Shown piece by piece: positions 7,133 to 15,132 of a stretch of DNA of 64,000 nt. Numbering within the stretch: the first letter of the stretch is position 1; each line of letters opens with the position of its first letter. Below the pieces are notes generated by a model that was not told where the DNA came from, ran no database searches, and saw nothing but the letters and a program-made list of their open reading frames with translations. The position numbers were made by a program, and so were the translations under genes. The stretch is from NCBI GenBank assembly GCA_017656295.1, contig JACDOC010000010.1, positions 1-64,000 of the forward strand, given 5' to 3'. The stretch comes from Bacillus sp. (in: firmicutes) (GTDB lineage: Bacteria; Bacillota; Bacilli; Bacillales; JACDOC01).

Positions 7133-8703
7133 AAATTAAAAATATAACATTACGCAGACAATTCCTAATAAGAATAGTTTCTGTGTTATTAATCATTGCT
7201 TTATTTTCTGGAGCGATTCAACTTTATTTTATGAAAGAACAAATTGTAAAACAGACAAATCAACAAGCTGAAGCTATAGCAAAAAATGTATTAAGAGGAT
7301 TGGAACAAACAGATTTAGCTACACAAACTATTGAACATCAAATAGATTTAAAATTAATTTCATATGCAAAACATATTGCTACCTTATTACAAGGGAGATC
7401 AGTTAATCAAATTACTCAAGAAGAGTTATTAAAAATTCGTGATGATTTAGGTTTAGCTGGGATTACTATATTCCAAGAAACTAAATCAAAAGATGATATT
7501 GTAGGGGTAGTTGCAACAGAGCAACAAGAAATTGGCTTTAGTTTTAAGAAGTTTGGCTATTACGAAGTTGCAAAAGTCCTAATAAGTGGAGAAAAACCTT
7601 TCATGCCAAGTGCAAACTTTTCGGATAAAAACATAATAGTACTGCCCATTTCCCAGTCTGGTTCGAATACAGATGAACCTGCATTTTTTAAATATGCTTA
7701 CTATCACCCCCCTTATACAGATTACTTTATTAATCCTTATATAGAAGCAAATGAAGTTTATAACTACACAGAGATCGTAGGACCAAAAGAAACAATAAAT
7801 AAATTAGTTAAAGAAAACGATATTGTATTAGAAATTGCAGTTTTAAATCCTAAAGTCTTCGCTAATCCATCACTTGAAAAACAGTTATACCCTCCATTAA
7901 AAAAAATCGAAGCTGGAAGTTTTGATTTAGAATCTAGTAAAGATAGAGAGATTTTAACGAAACCTACTATTAAAAAAGAATCTTATGTTGAAAAGATTAA
8001 TGGTAAAAAAGTATATAAAATGTTTCTTCCGCTCGATCAAAATAGGGTTATTTATCTGTCACTCGACTATGGAAAAATGAGTGCCCCGCTTTATCGTCAT
8101 TCGATTATTTTAATTGTTTCAGGCTTACTTTCATTGGTCATCCTATTCTTATTGACTGCTCGTTTTTTTAATCGAATCTATGAAAATATACAAAAGATTA
8201 AAAGGCAGATTAAATTGCTAGAAGAAGGTGATTTAACGGCCAAAAGTGAGGTAAATGACGGGAGCGAGTTAGAACAATTATCTAAAAGCACCAACCGTAT
8301 GGTAGATCAATTAAATAAACTTGTAAAGGATACACAAGACCAAGCAACTAAAACTCAACGACTATCCGTATTACTAGAAGCGGAAGCTTCCGAATCAGTG
8401 GAAAAAATGTATGAGTTATCAACGGAAGCTACGATGAAATCAAGGGAACAATTGTACGAAATCACAGAGCTTTTGGATGACATGGGAAATATTTTAAAAC
8501 CATATAAGCAAAATGAAAATATAGGAAATATCATCGAAAAAATAGAATTGTTGAAACAAATTGTGAATGATCGTACAGCAGCAACCACAGACATGACCAT
8601 CACTTTATCAGATTTACTTCAATCATTACATGGACAATCAAAAGAATTATCTGATATATCCAATACACTACTTGATTATATGGCCAAATTTAAACTTTCA
8701 TGA
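7129..8703 (+). CDS. Membrane sensor with extracytoplasmic domain and HAMP, no output domain
   Basis: A 524-residue protein. A first transmembrane helix at about 12-34 is followed by a ~290-residue extracytoplasmic region, possibly of the double-Cache type. A second helix is at about 324-345, then a HAMP domain (about 346-398; GDLTAKSEV) and a ~125-residue Glu/Lys/Ser-rich helical tail. It resembles the front end of a chemoreceptor or histidine kinase, yet no kinase, methyl-accepting or cyclase domain follows. In this operon the natural partner would be the PP2C phosphatase or the HATPase protein. The gene is notably AT-rich: one 60-base line at 7321 has 13 G/C. Confidence 0.75.
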   Translation: MKIKNITLRRQFLIRIVSVLLIIALFSGAIQLYFMKEQIVKQTNQQAEAIAKNVLRGLEQTDLATQTIEHQIDLKLISYAKHIATLLQGRSVNQITQEELLKIRDDLGLAGITIFQETKSKDDIVGVVATEQQEIGFSFKKFGYYEVAKVLISGEKPFMPSANFSDKNIIVLPISQSGSNTDEPAFFKYAYYHPPYTDYFINPYIEANEVYNYTEIVGPKETINKLVKENDIVLEIAVLNPKVFANPSLEKQLYPPLKKIEAGSFDLESSKDREILTKPTIKKESYVEKINGKKVYKMFLPLDQNRVIYLSLDYGKMSAPLYRHSIILIVSGLLSLVILFLLTARFFNRIYENIQKIKRQIKLLEEGDLTAKSEVNDGSELEQLSKSTNRMVDQLNKLVKDTQDQATKTQRLSVLLEAEASESVEKMYELSTEATMKSREQLYEITELLDDMGNILKPYKQNENIGNIIEKIELLKQIVNDRTAATTDMTITLSDLLQSLHGQSKELSDISNTLLDYMAKFKLS

Positions 8704-8715
8704 GAGGGAGAGCAT

Positions 8716-9033
8716 ATGTCGTTAACAGTTGAAAAAGAAGTTCAAGAAAACACCTTAATCCTTCAAATTAAAGGAGTTTTAGATATTTCAACTGCACATG
8801 TCATTGAACCTTATTTAGAAGGGATTGATCGTATCGAAACTGTCATCTTAGATTTTTCGGATCTAGAATTGATCGATTCAACAGGCATTGGTGCGATTAT
8901 AAATGCAATTTATTTATCTAAAGAAAAAAATTTTCAACTTAAACTTCAAGGAATGAACGAAATAACTCATCATGTCTTTGAAACAGTCGGTTTGTATCAG
9001 GTTTTAGATACTTTAAAAGGAGAGTTTGGTTGA
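8716..9033 (+). CDS. STAS-domain anti-sigma factor antagonist (RsbV-like)
   Basis: A single STAS domain of 105 residues, the RsbV/SpoIIAA length. The phosphorylation loop LIDSTGIG carries Ser55, the residue phosphorylated by RsbW-type kinases in this family. GAGGGAG precedes the ATG. The stop overlaps the start of the following phosphatase gene (TGATG at 9031-9035), which couples a substrate and its phosphatase. Expected role: bind the HATPase protein when dephosphorylated. Confidence 0.88.
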   Translation: MSLTVEKEVQENTLILQIKGVLDISTAHVIEPYLEGIDRIETVILDFSDLELIDSTGIGAIINAIYLSKEKNFQLKLQGMNEITHHVFETVGLYQVLDTLKGEFG

Positions 9034-9881
9034 TGTATAAAGATTATCTCACTTTTATTAAAGGAGAAACAACCTCAGACAATCAAAAGATCGCGGATAA
9101 AACTTTAGAGCGGGAGATTAACTTAGCTAGAAAGATACAAACTCAGCTGTTAAATGGAAAAATTCCTACATTTGAAGGTGGGGAACTAGCCGGTTCCTCT
9201 CTTCCTGCCAGATTAATTGGAGGCGATTATTACGATTTTTATCCTTTAGTGAATGGGAAGATACGAATGGTAGTAGGGGATGTAATGGGAAAAGGAATTC
9301 CTGCAGCCATGCTTATGATCTTAACTCGAGGTGCTTTCAGAAGTGCAGCTGAAAGTACCAATTGTCCAGCTGAAACCCTTACATCTATGAACCAAGCATT
9401 ATACGAAGATTTAAGAACATTAAAATCGTTTGTGACATTGTTTTGCGCAGATTACGATCCTAAAACTGGTATTTTTACGTATGCGAATGCAGGACATCTT
9501 CTTCCTCTTTATATGAACGGAAAAGATAAATCTATAGAAGAACTTCCAAAGGTAAGTGGAGTAATGTTAGGCGGAATTCCTAATCAAGTGTATAATGAGA
9601 TTTCTATACAATTAAATGAACAAGATATCGTATTCTTTTATACAGATGGGATTGTGGAAGCACAAAATAAAAATGGGGAACAATATAAATTAGAACGGCT
9701 TATACAAACGTTATTAGAAAATCATGGAAATAGTGTGAATGAAATTGAAAAAAGTGTGATGGACTCGGTCCGTCAATTTACGCAAGGTGTCCCTCAAAAA
9801 GATGATATCACAATGGTCCTTTTAAAAGTGAGTAAACAAAAATCGGATATTAACATCAAAGATTCCCTTTTAATGAATTAA
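9033..9881 (+). CDS. PP2C-type serine phosphatase (RsbU/SpoIIE family)
   Basis: A 282-residue protein phosphatase that would dephosphorylate the STAS partner. A short N-terminal helical linker (residues 20-42, LEREINLARKIQTQLL) is typical of the RsbU family. The metal-binding motifs GGDYYD (63-68), GDVMGKG (82-88), NAGH and YTDGI, and the C-terminal KDDIT, are all present. The ATG at 9033 lies 9 bases after AAAGGAGAG; a TTG one codon earlier is less likely. There is no RsbT-binding domain of RsbU length, so activation may come through the N-terminal helix or the HAMP sensor encoded two genes upstream. Confidence 0.9.
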   Translation: MYKDYLTFIKGETTSDNQKIADKTLEREINLARKIQTQLLNGKIPTFEGGELAGSSLPARLIGGDYYDFYPLVNGKIRMVVGDVMGKGIPAAMLMILTRGAFRSAAESTNCPAETLTSMNQALYEDLRTLKSFVTLFCADYDPKTGIFTYANAGHLLPLYMNGKDKSIEELPKVSGVMLGGIPNQVYNEISIQLNEQDIVFFYTDGIVEAQNKNGEQYKLERLIQTLLENHGNSVNEIEKSVMDSVRQFTQGVPQKDDITMVLLKVSKQKSDINIKDSLLMN

Positions 9882-9896
9882 AGGGGGAGGGGTATC

Positions 9897-11984
9897 ATGC
9901 AAAGTGTTGTTTCGAAAGGAAAAGATATTGAGGAAGCTATTGAATTGGGGTTAGAGTTATTAGAAACAAAAAAAGAAAATGTGAACATTGAAATCATTCA
10001 ATTTCCGACAAAAGGTTTTCTAGGTATCGGTTCGAAACCAGCAATTGTAAAGCTTACGAAGTTAGAATCGGTTGATTCACTACAACAACCTAATAAAAAA
10101 GATTTTGAAAACCCTATTGGATTAATGGAACAAATGGTCTCTGAAATGAATGTTGATAAAATTGCCGAACAATCTGAATCGAATTTATTAGAGCAGGACA
10201 ATCACATGGATACACTGGTATCGGACGTTCTTGTTGGTAAAGCATGGGTAAAAAATGGTATTTTATATTGTAAAGCATCTCCAACACATTTTCCAACCGT
10301 AACCATTGGCGAAGGAGTAAAATTATATCGAAATAATCAACTTGTGACAGAAAAAATGACGATTATTACAGACGATGATGTACTTGAAATAAAAGTTGAA
10401 AATGAAGAAAAGGAAACAAAATGGAAAATTTGGATAGATGAACCAAAATTAAAAGTTCTTTTATACGTTGAACCTGGTTATAAAATCACCCGAAAATTAC
10501 CTGATATAGAACCCGACCAACATATTGAACTGGTTGTACAGGAAAATAAAGAGATTTATAATACACTAAGCTATTCTGATGTAATTCAAAAGTTAGAATC
10601 GCTACGAGTGAAACACGACTTAATTCATCAAGGTGAAATTTTGAAAGCTCTTGAAGCAAAAGAACCGAGTACTTATGAAATTGGAACTGGTATAAAGGCA
10701 AAAGAAGGTAAAGATGGTTGGATTGAACTGAAAATCGATATACAGGCTCACAATGGTGTCACAGTAAATGAAGATATGAAAGTCGATTATCGAGAAATCA
10801 AAACCATTCCAGCTGTCGAAAGAGGTCAAGTGATTGGACTCATTCATCCCCCTATTCCTGGTCAACCAGGGGTAACTGTAACAAATGAACCTCTTCCAGC
10901 TAAACAAACTTATCCAATAGTACTTCAGAAGGGAAAAGGGATCATGACAGTTGATAACAAGATTGTTGCAACGGAATCTGGCCGTCCTCAAATTGAGCAA
11001 AAGGGACGTTTGGTCAAAGCATCCATTATGCCAAAACTTACTCATAATGGGAATGTAGATTTATCATCTGGCAATATCCGCTTTAAGGGGGACGTTGAGA
11101 TATTTGGTGACGTTGAGAAAAACATGATTGTTGAAGCGGAAGGAGATATTATTGTTCAGAAAACCGTAAATATGGCTTCTCTTATTGCTTCTGGAGCTAT
11201 TATTACTTATGGTAATATCATCAGTTCTGAGCTTTCAGCAGGCAAAAACAATCTGTTGATAGCAGAATTAGGACATTTACTGGGAATCATCCATCAAAAT
11301 GTAGAAAAAATGATAGCGGTCATTCAACAACTAACTCAATCTCCTGCTTTTAAATCTAGTGACTTTTCTAGGGGCGGATTACAACCATTAATTCAAATAT
11401 TGTTAGAGAAAAAGTTTAAAAGTTTTCCGCCGTTAGTCAAAAAATACGTTGAGATTGTAGGTAAGGGAGAAGATTTTTTAGATGATAATGTGTGGAGGGA
11501 AATAGCCGTTTCCTTAACGAAACTTTTTTTATCTTTAACGAATGAAGTGATCTCTTTAGATTGGATTATTCAATTATCCCAAAAAATGAAAGAACTTCAT
11601 GAAATTAGTAAATCTCCTGTTGAACCAAATTCTTATATCTTTATTCCAAGTGCTCTAAATAGCCGTATCTATAGTAGTGGCAATGTATTTGTTATAGGTC
11701 AGGGATGTATTAATACGAAGATTCATGCAGGTGGAGTGTTAAAAATTCATGGCATCATACGCGGTGGAGAAGTATACGGGAGATTAGGCGTTGAAATTAA
11801 TGAAACAGGTTCGGAAAGAGGAATATCTACAGTCATTGCTGTTCCACATGATCAAAAAATTAAAATTAAGAAAGCGATGGAAGGTACCATCCTTAAAATC
11901 GGAAACGCGAAACATACATTAACAGATACTAAATATGATGTGATGGCGTATGTAGATAAGAATGATCGAATGGTTTTCAAATAA
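9897..11984 (+). CDS. FapA-family (DUF342) protein with N-terminal Jag_N domain
   Basis: A 695-residue protein. Residues 1-52 form a Jag_N domain (KGKDIEEAIELGLELL then KGFLGIGSKPA). The FapA region follows from about 240 (VNEDMKVDYREIKTI... PPIPGQPG). The right-handed beta-helix, polymer-forming part is at about 390-440 and 610-670, interrupted by a long helical insertion (450-590). FapA proteins are known as cell-pole or flagellum-linked factors in Vibrio; their role in Bacillaceae is poorly known. It lies 15 bases after the phosphatase gene and 17 before a second STAS gene. It may be the structural output or scaffold of the switch; this is inferred. Confidence 0.85.
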   Translation: MQSVVSKGKDIEEAIELGLELLETKKENVNIEIIQFPTKGFLGIGSKPAIVKLTKLESVDSLQQPNKKDFENPIGLMEQMVSEMNVDKIAEQSESNLLEQDNHMDTLVSDVLVGKAWVKNGILYCKASPTHFPTVTIGEGVKLYRNNQLVTEKMTIITDDDVLEIKVENEEKETKWKIWIDEPKLKVLLYVEPGYKITRKLPDIEPDQHIELVVQENKEIYNTLSYSDVIQKLESLRVKHDLIHQGEILKALEAKEPSTYEIGTGIKAKEGKDGWIELKIDIQAHNGVTVNEDMKVDYREIKTIPAVERGQVIGLIHPPIPGQPGVTVTNEPLPAKQTYPIVLQKGKGIMTVDNKIVATESGRPQIEQKGRLVKASIMPKLTHNGNVDLSSGNIRFKGDVEIFGDVEKNMIVEAEGDIIVQKTVNMASLIASGAIITYGNIISSELSAGKNNLLIAELGHLLGIIHQNVEKMIAVIQQLTQSPAFKSSDFSRGGLQPLIQILLEKKFKSFPPLVKKYVEIVGKGEDFLDDNVWREIAVSLTKLFLSLTNEVISLDWIIQLSQKMKELHEISKSPVEPNSYIFIPSALNSRIYSSGNVFVIGQGCINTKIHAGGVLKIHGIIRGGEVYGRLGVEINETGSERGISTVIAVPHDQKIKIKKAMEGTILKIGNAKHTLTDTKYDVMAYVDKNDRMVFK

Positions 11985-12001
11985 AAGAAGGAGAGGGAGA
12001 A

Positions 12002-12313
12002 ATGATTGAATATTCTTTGTACGATAGTAATGATCATTTAGATGTTAAATTAATTGGAGATTTGGATATAGATGGAACAGAAGTAGTAGAAGAAGAAATT
12101 ATTCCGAAGATGGAAAAATATAAAACTATCCATATTAACTTTGAAGGGATTCAGTTTGTGGATTCAACTGGAATGGGCTTACTAATGAATATGGTTCAAA
12201 ACCTGCAAGAAAAGGGTGTAAAGGTAACCGTATCTAACGTTAGACAAGATATAATGGATGTTTTTAATATTCTTCAACTTCCAGAAATTTTAGGTGAAGA
12301 GATATTTGTATAA
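12002..12313 (+). CDS. Second STAS-domain antagonist protein
   Basis: A 103-residue STAS protein with the phosphorylatable loop FVDSTGMG (Ser55). AGGAGAGGGAG precedes the ATG. It is the last gene of the operon. Two different STAS proteins with one HATPase and one phosphatase suggest either two inputs to one kinase or one STAS acting with FapA. The sequence differs clearly from the first STAS protein, so it is not a recent duplicate. Confidence 0.88.
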   Translation: MIEYSLYDSNDHLDVKLIGDLDIDGTEVVEEEIIPKMEKYKTIHINFEGIQFVDSTGMGLLMNMVQNLQEKGVKVTVSNVRQDIMDVFNILQLPEILGEEIFV

Positions 12314-12499
12314 AAATAAGCATTGTCATTGTTATTGAAATTTACCGGAAAACCTCTGCAGCCGAAAGAAGGAGGGCTGTTGACAGATCAACAAAATCAG
12401 AGAACGATACCTTACCTACCTTTCCTAGTTAACCGTATCTAGTTATTTTTCCCAAAATTCCCACTTTTACCAAGAAGGGCTATATGTTTTAAAAACAAA
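12314..12499. other. 3' region of the pterin operon, unexplained
   Basis: There is no gene here. A weak hairpin CAGCC...GGCTG lies at about 12359-12380 in a purine-rich segment. I could not match it to any known RNA class. Confidence 0.3.
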
Positions 12500-12530
12500 A
12501 GCGTTGCGACAATGTCGTGACGCTATTTTA
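12500..12530 (+). terminator. Terminator of the pterin/partner-switching operon
   Basis: A near-perfect palindrome, AGCGTTGCGACA against TGTCGTGACGCT (12500-12524), is followed by ATTTTATT. It lies about 190 bases after the last STAS gene. Confidence 0.65.
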
Positions 12531-12602
12531 TTGTGCAAAATGGTATTTATAATCGATGTGATACTCTAGGATATTAACAAAATGGTGAACCAAGAGGCTT
12601 AA

Positions 12603-12650
12603 ACATTTGACACAATGTTAAATGATTCCCACAAAAAAAGGACGTAAAAT
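12603..12650 (+). promoter_or_regulatory. Candidate PucR-type activator box and -10 of the pyrimidine operon
   Basis: The box ACATTTGACACAATGT (12603-12618) begins exactly 42 bp before a -10-like TAAAAT (12645-12650). There is no good -35 at the right spacing, which fits an activator-dependent promoter. The same box with the same 42-bp spacing occurs at 21684, in front of the second operon of the island. Confidence 0.5.
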
Positions 12651-12778
12651 ATACTTAAGATTCAGAAAAAAAGAAGGGGAGTATCGCTGATTTCTACAGA
12701 AATATATTGAAAACGGTTACAATCAATAAGTTTCCTAGTTTATAAGCAATTATTCAAAATTTAAAGGGAGGTCTAAAT

Positions 12779-13669
12779 ATGGCGGACAAAGTGAAGATTG
12801 GGTTAATCCAAGCGTCCCATGATGTGGATGGGAACGAAGCAGTCGACGTTCACAAAAAGGCGGCAATTGAAAAACATGTGAAACTCGTGGAAGATGCAAA
12901 GAAAAAGGGTGCCCAAATTATTTGTCTTCAAGAAATTTTTTACGGTCCATACTTCTGTGCTGAACAAAATCCGAAGTGGTATGACTCTGCCGAAGAAATC
13001 CCAGATGGACCGACAACGAAGTTATTCCAGGAGCTAGCCCGAGATTTAGGTGTCGTTCTTGTCGTTCCAATGTATGAACGAGAAGGTATTGCTACTTACT
13101 ATAACACAGCTGCTGTTATTGATGCGGATGGAACATATTTAGGGAAGTATCGAAAGCAGCATATTCCGCATGTCGGGGTAGGTAACGAAGGCTGTGGCTT
13201 TTGGGAAAAATATTACTTTAAACCTGGTAATCTAGGTTATCCGGTATTTGATACCGAGTATGCGAAAGTAGGGGTGTATATTTGCTACGATCGCCACTTC
13301 CCGGAAGGAGCGCGACTATTAGGATTAAAAGGAGCTGAAATCGTGCTGAATCCTTCCGCTACGGTGGCTGGTTTGTCCGAATACTTATGGAAATTGGAAC
13401 AGCCGGCTCATGCAGTAGCGAATGGGTATTACGTTGGCGCCATTAATCGTGTTGGATATGAAAGCCCTTGGAACATGGGTGAATTTTACGGCCAATCTTA
13501 TTTAGTCGATCCTCGTGGGAATTTTGTCGCCATGGGTAGTCGAGATAAGGATGAGGTTGTGATTGGTGAAATGGATAAAAAATTAATTCGAGAAGTGCGC
13601 GATACATGGCAATTTTATCGAGACAGACGTCCAGAAACGTACGGAGAAATGACGTCACTTGTTCCATAA
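12779..13669 (+). CDS. Beta-ureidopropionase (nitrilase/N-carbamoyl amidohydrolase family)
   Basis: Hydrolyses N-carbamoyl-beta-alanine or N-carbamoyl-beta-aminoisobutyrate to the beta-amino acid, CO2 and ammonia, the third step of reductive pyrimidine degradation. The protein has 296 residues with the nitrilase triad Glu52 (LQEIF), Lys126 (YRKQHIP) and Cys169 (YICYDRHFPEG). The start at 12779 follows AAAGGGAGG with 8-base spacing. It is the first gene of the catabolic operon, followed by preT and preA. N-carbamoyl-D-amino acid hydrolase is an alternative label from the same family, but the pathway context favours ureidopropionase. Confidence 0.9.
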   Translation: MADKVKIGLIQASHDVDGNEAVDVHKKAAIEKHVKLVEDAKKKGAQIICLQEIFYGPYFCAEQNPKWYDSAEEIPDGPTTKLFQELARDLGVVLVVPMYEREGIATYYNTAAVIDADGTYLGKYRKQHIPHVGVGNEGCGFWEKYYFKPGNLGYPVFDTEYAKVGVYICYDRHFPEGARLLGLKGAEIVLNPSATVAGLSEYLWKLEQPAHAVANGYYVGAINRVGYESPWNMGEFYGQSYLVDPRGNFVAMGSRDKDEVVIGEMDKKLIREVRDTWQFYRDRRPETYGEMTSLVP

Positions 13670-13675
13670 AAATTG

Positions 13676-13712
13676 AAACGATCGATGGATGGTATATTCA
13701 TCGGTCGTTTTA
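13676..13712 (+). other. Intercistronic hairpin between ureidopropionase and preT
   Basis: The arms AAACGATCGATG and CATCGGTCGTTT enclose an 11-base loop and are followed by only a few T. This could be a weak terminator or an mRNA-stabilising hairpin within the operon. Confidence 0.45.
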
Positions 13713-13743
13713 ACTACTGAAAAGGGCGAAGGGGGTAAACGGA

Positions 13744-15105
13744 ATGGCAAATGGGGTTGTAAAAGAAGATTTAAAGAAAAATTTTGAGGAAGTAAATCCG
13801 GGTTTAAACGACAGGGAAGCGTTAGAAGAAGCGTACCGATGTTTATATTGTTATGATGCCCCGTGCATTAAAGCATGTCCAACAGGAATCGATATTCCTG
13901 CATTTATTAAAAGAATAGCTACTGGAAACTTAAAAGGAGCCGCTAAAACGATTATGTCCGCCAATCCAGTCGGGGCGAGTTGTGCTCGCGTCTGTCCGAC
14001 AGAAGAACTTTGTGAAGGTGCATGTGTGTTAAATCATTCCACGAAACCAATTATGATCGGTGACTTACAGCGATATGCGACCGATTGGGCGATAAAAAAT
14101 GAGCAAGTTCTTTTCCAAGCTGGTAAGAAAAACGGTAAAAAAGTAGCCGTTGTTGGAGGGGGGCCAGCTGGCTTATCTGCTGCCAGAGAACTTGCTCTTT
14201 TTGGATATGAAGTCACCATTTTTGAAGCTGAAGCAGAGGCTGGGGGCTTAAATACGTATGGGATTGTATCGTTCCGCTTACCAAAGGCCATCTCCTATTG
14301 GGAAGTGCAACAAGTAAAAAGCTTAGATGTAAACATTCAAACAAACACGAAAGTTGGCGTAGACATCACAAAAGACGAGTTGCTTAACCAATTCGATGCC
14401 GTTGTTTTAGCCGTTGGGATGGGAAAAGTTCCTTCGTTACACATTGAAGGGGAACAATTAAAAGGGGTTTACGATGCTATCGAATTAGTGAAGGAAACAA
14501 AAACGAAAGAATTGACTGATGAGTTCATCGGAAAGCGGGTTGTGGTGATTGGTGCAGGGAACACCGCCATTGACGCTGCTACATGTTCCGTTCGATTAGG
14601 GGCTGAAAACGTCAAAATTTTATATCGCCGAACAAAGGAAGAAATGACAGCTTATGACTTTGAATATGAATTTGCGAAACAAGATGGTGTCGAGTTTCGT
14701 TGGCTGACCCAACCAAAACGAATCATTGGCGATGAGAACGGTCGAGTGGTGGCGATCGAATGTATCAAAATGAAGCTTGGCGAAAAAGGTGTAGATGGTA
14801 GAAGAAGACCAGTACCGATCGAAGGATCGGAATTCATCTTGCCTGTAGATGCCGTTATTAAGGCAATTGGTCAAATTAGACACATGCCACTTATTGAGCA
14901 TTTTGGCTTAGCACATAATGACGGTGTCGTACAAGTCAATCCGAAAACATATGAAACATCGGTCCAAAACGTGTACGCCTGTGGGGACGTAATTTTTGGT
15001 AAAGGCCAAGGGGAAGCAATGGTAGTAACAGCGGCACAACAAGGGAAGGAAGCAGCGTATGCCTTGCATCAACAATTATCCGAGTCCGTAAATAAAAACG
15101 TGTAA
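13744..15105 (+). CDS. preT: Dihydropyrimidine dehydrogenase subunit PreT (FAD/Fe-S)
   Basis: The electron-input subunit of NAD(P)-dependent dihydropyrimidine dehydrogenase, which works with PreA to reduce uracil and thymine. It has 453 residues. N-terminal [4Fe-4S] cysteines occur in two groups, Cys33/36/41/45 and Cys80/84/90/94. The FAD Rossmann motif GGGPAG is at 138-143. A second nucleotide motif IGAGNTAIDAA near residue 265 binds NAD(P)H. A C-terminal CGDVIFGKGQG segment closes the FAD site. The layout equals the N-terminal half of mammalian DPD. It lies 27 bases before preA. Confidence 0.93.
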   Translation: MANGVVKEDLKKNFEEVNPGLNDREALEEAYRCLYCYDAPCIKACPTGIDIPAFIKRIATGNLKGAAKTIMSANPVGASCARVCPTEELCEGACVLNHSTKPIMIGDLQRYATDWAIKNEQVLFQAGKKNGKKVAVVGGGPAGLSAARELALFGYEVTIFEAEAEAGGLNTYGIVSFRLPKAISYWEVQQVKSLDVNIQTNTKVGVDITKDELLNQFDAVVLAVGMGKVPSLHIEGEQLKGVYDAIELVKETKTKELTDEFIGKRVVVIGAGNTAIDAATCSVRLGAENVKILYRRTKEEMTAYDFEYEFAKQDGVEFRWLTQPKRIIGDENGRVVAIECIKMKLGEKGVDGRRRPVPIEGSEFILPVDAVIKAIGQIRHMPLIEHFGLAHNDGVVQVNPKTYETSVQNVYACGDVIFGKGQGEAMVVTAAQQGKEAAYALHQQLSESVNKNV

Positions 15106-15132
15106 CTATTAGGCAAAAGGGGGAACAGTGAG

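Noticed and set aside
10620-11045. Minus-strand frame of 141 residues inside the FapA gene
   Set aside because: It is a shadow of the FapA coding strand, with no start site and an implausible composition.
12607-12629. TTGACA at 12607 as a sigma-A -35 for the pyrimidine operon
   Set aside because: No -10 lies 16-18 bases after it (CACAAA only). The repeated box with a 42-bp spacing explains it better.
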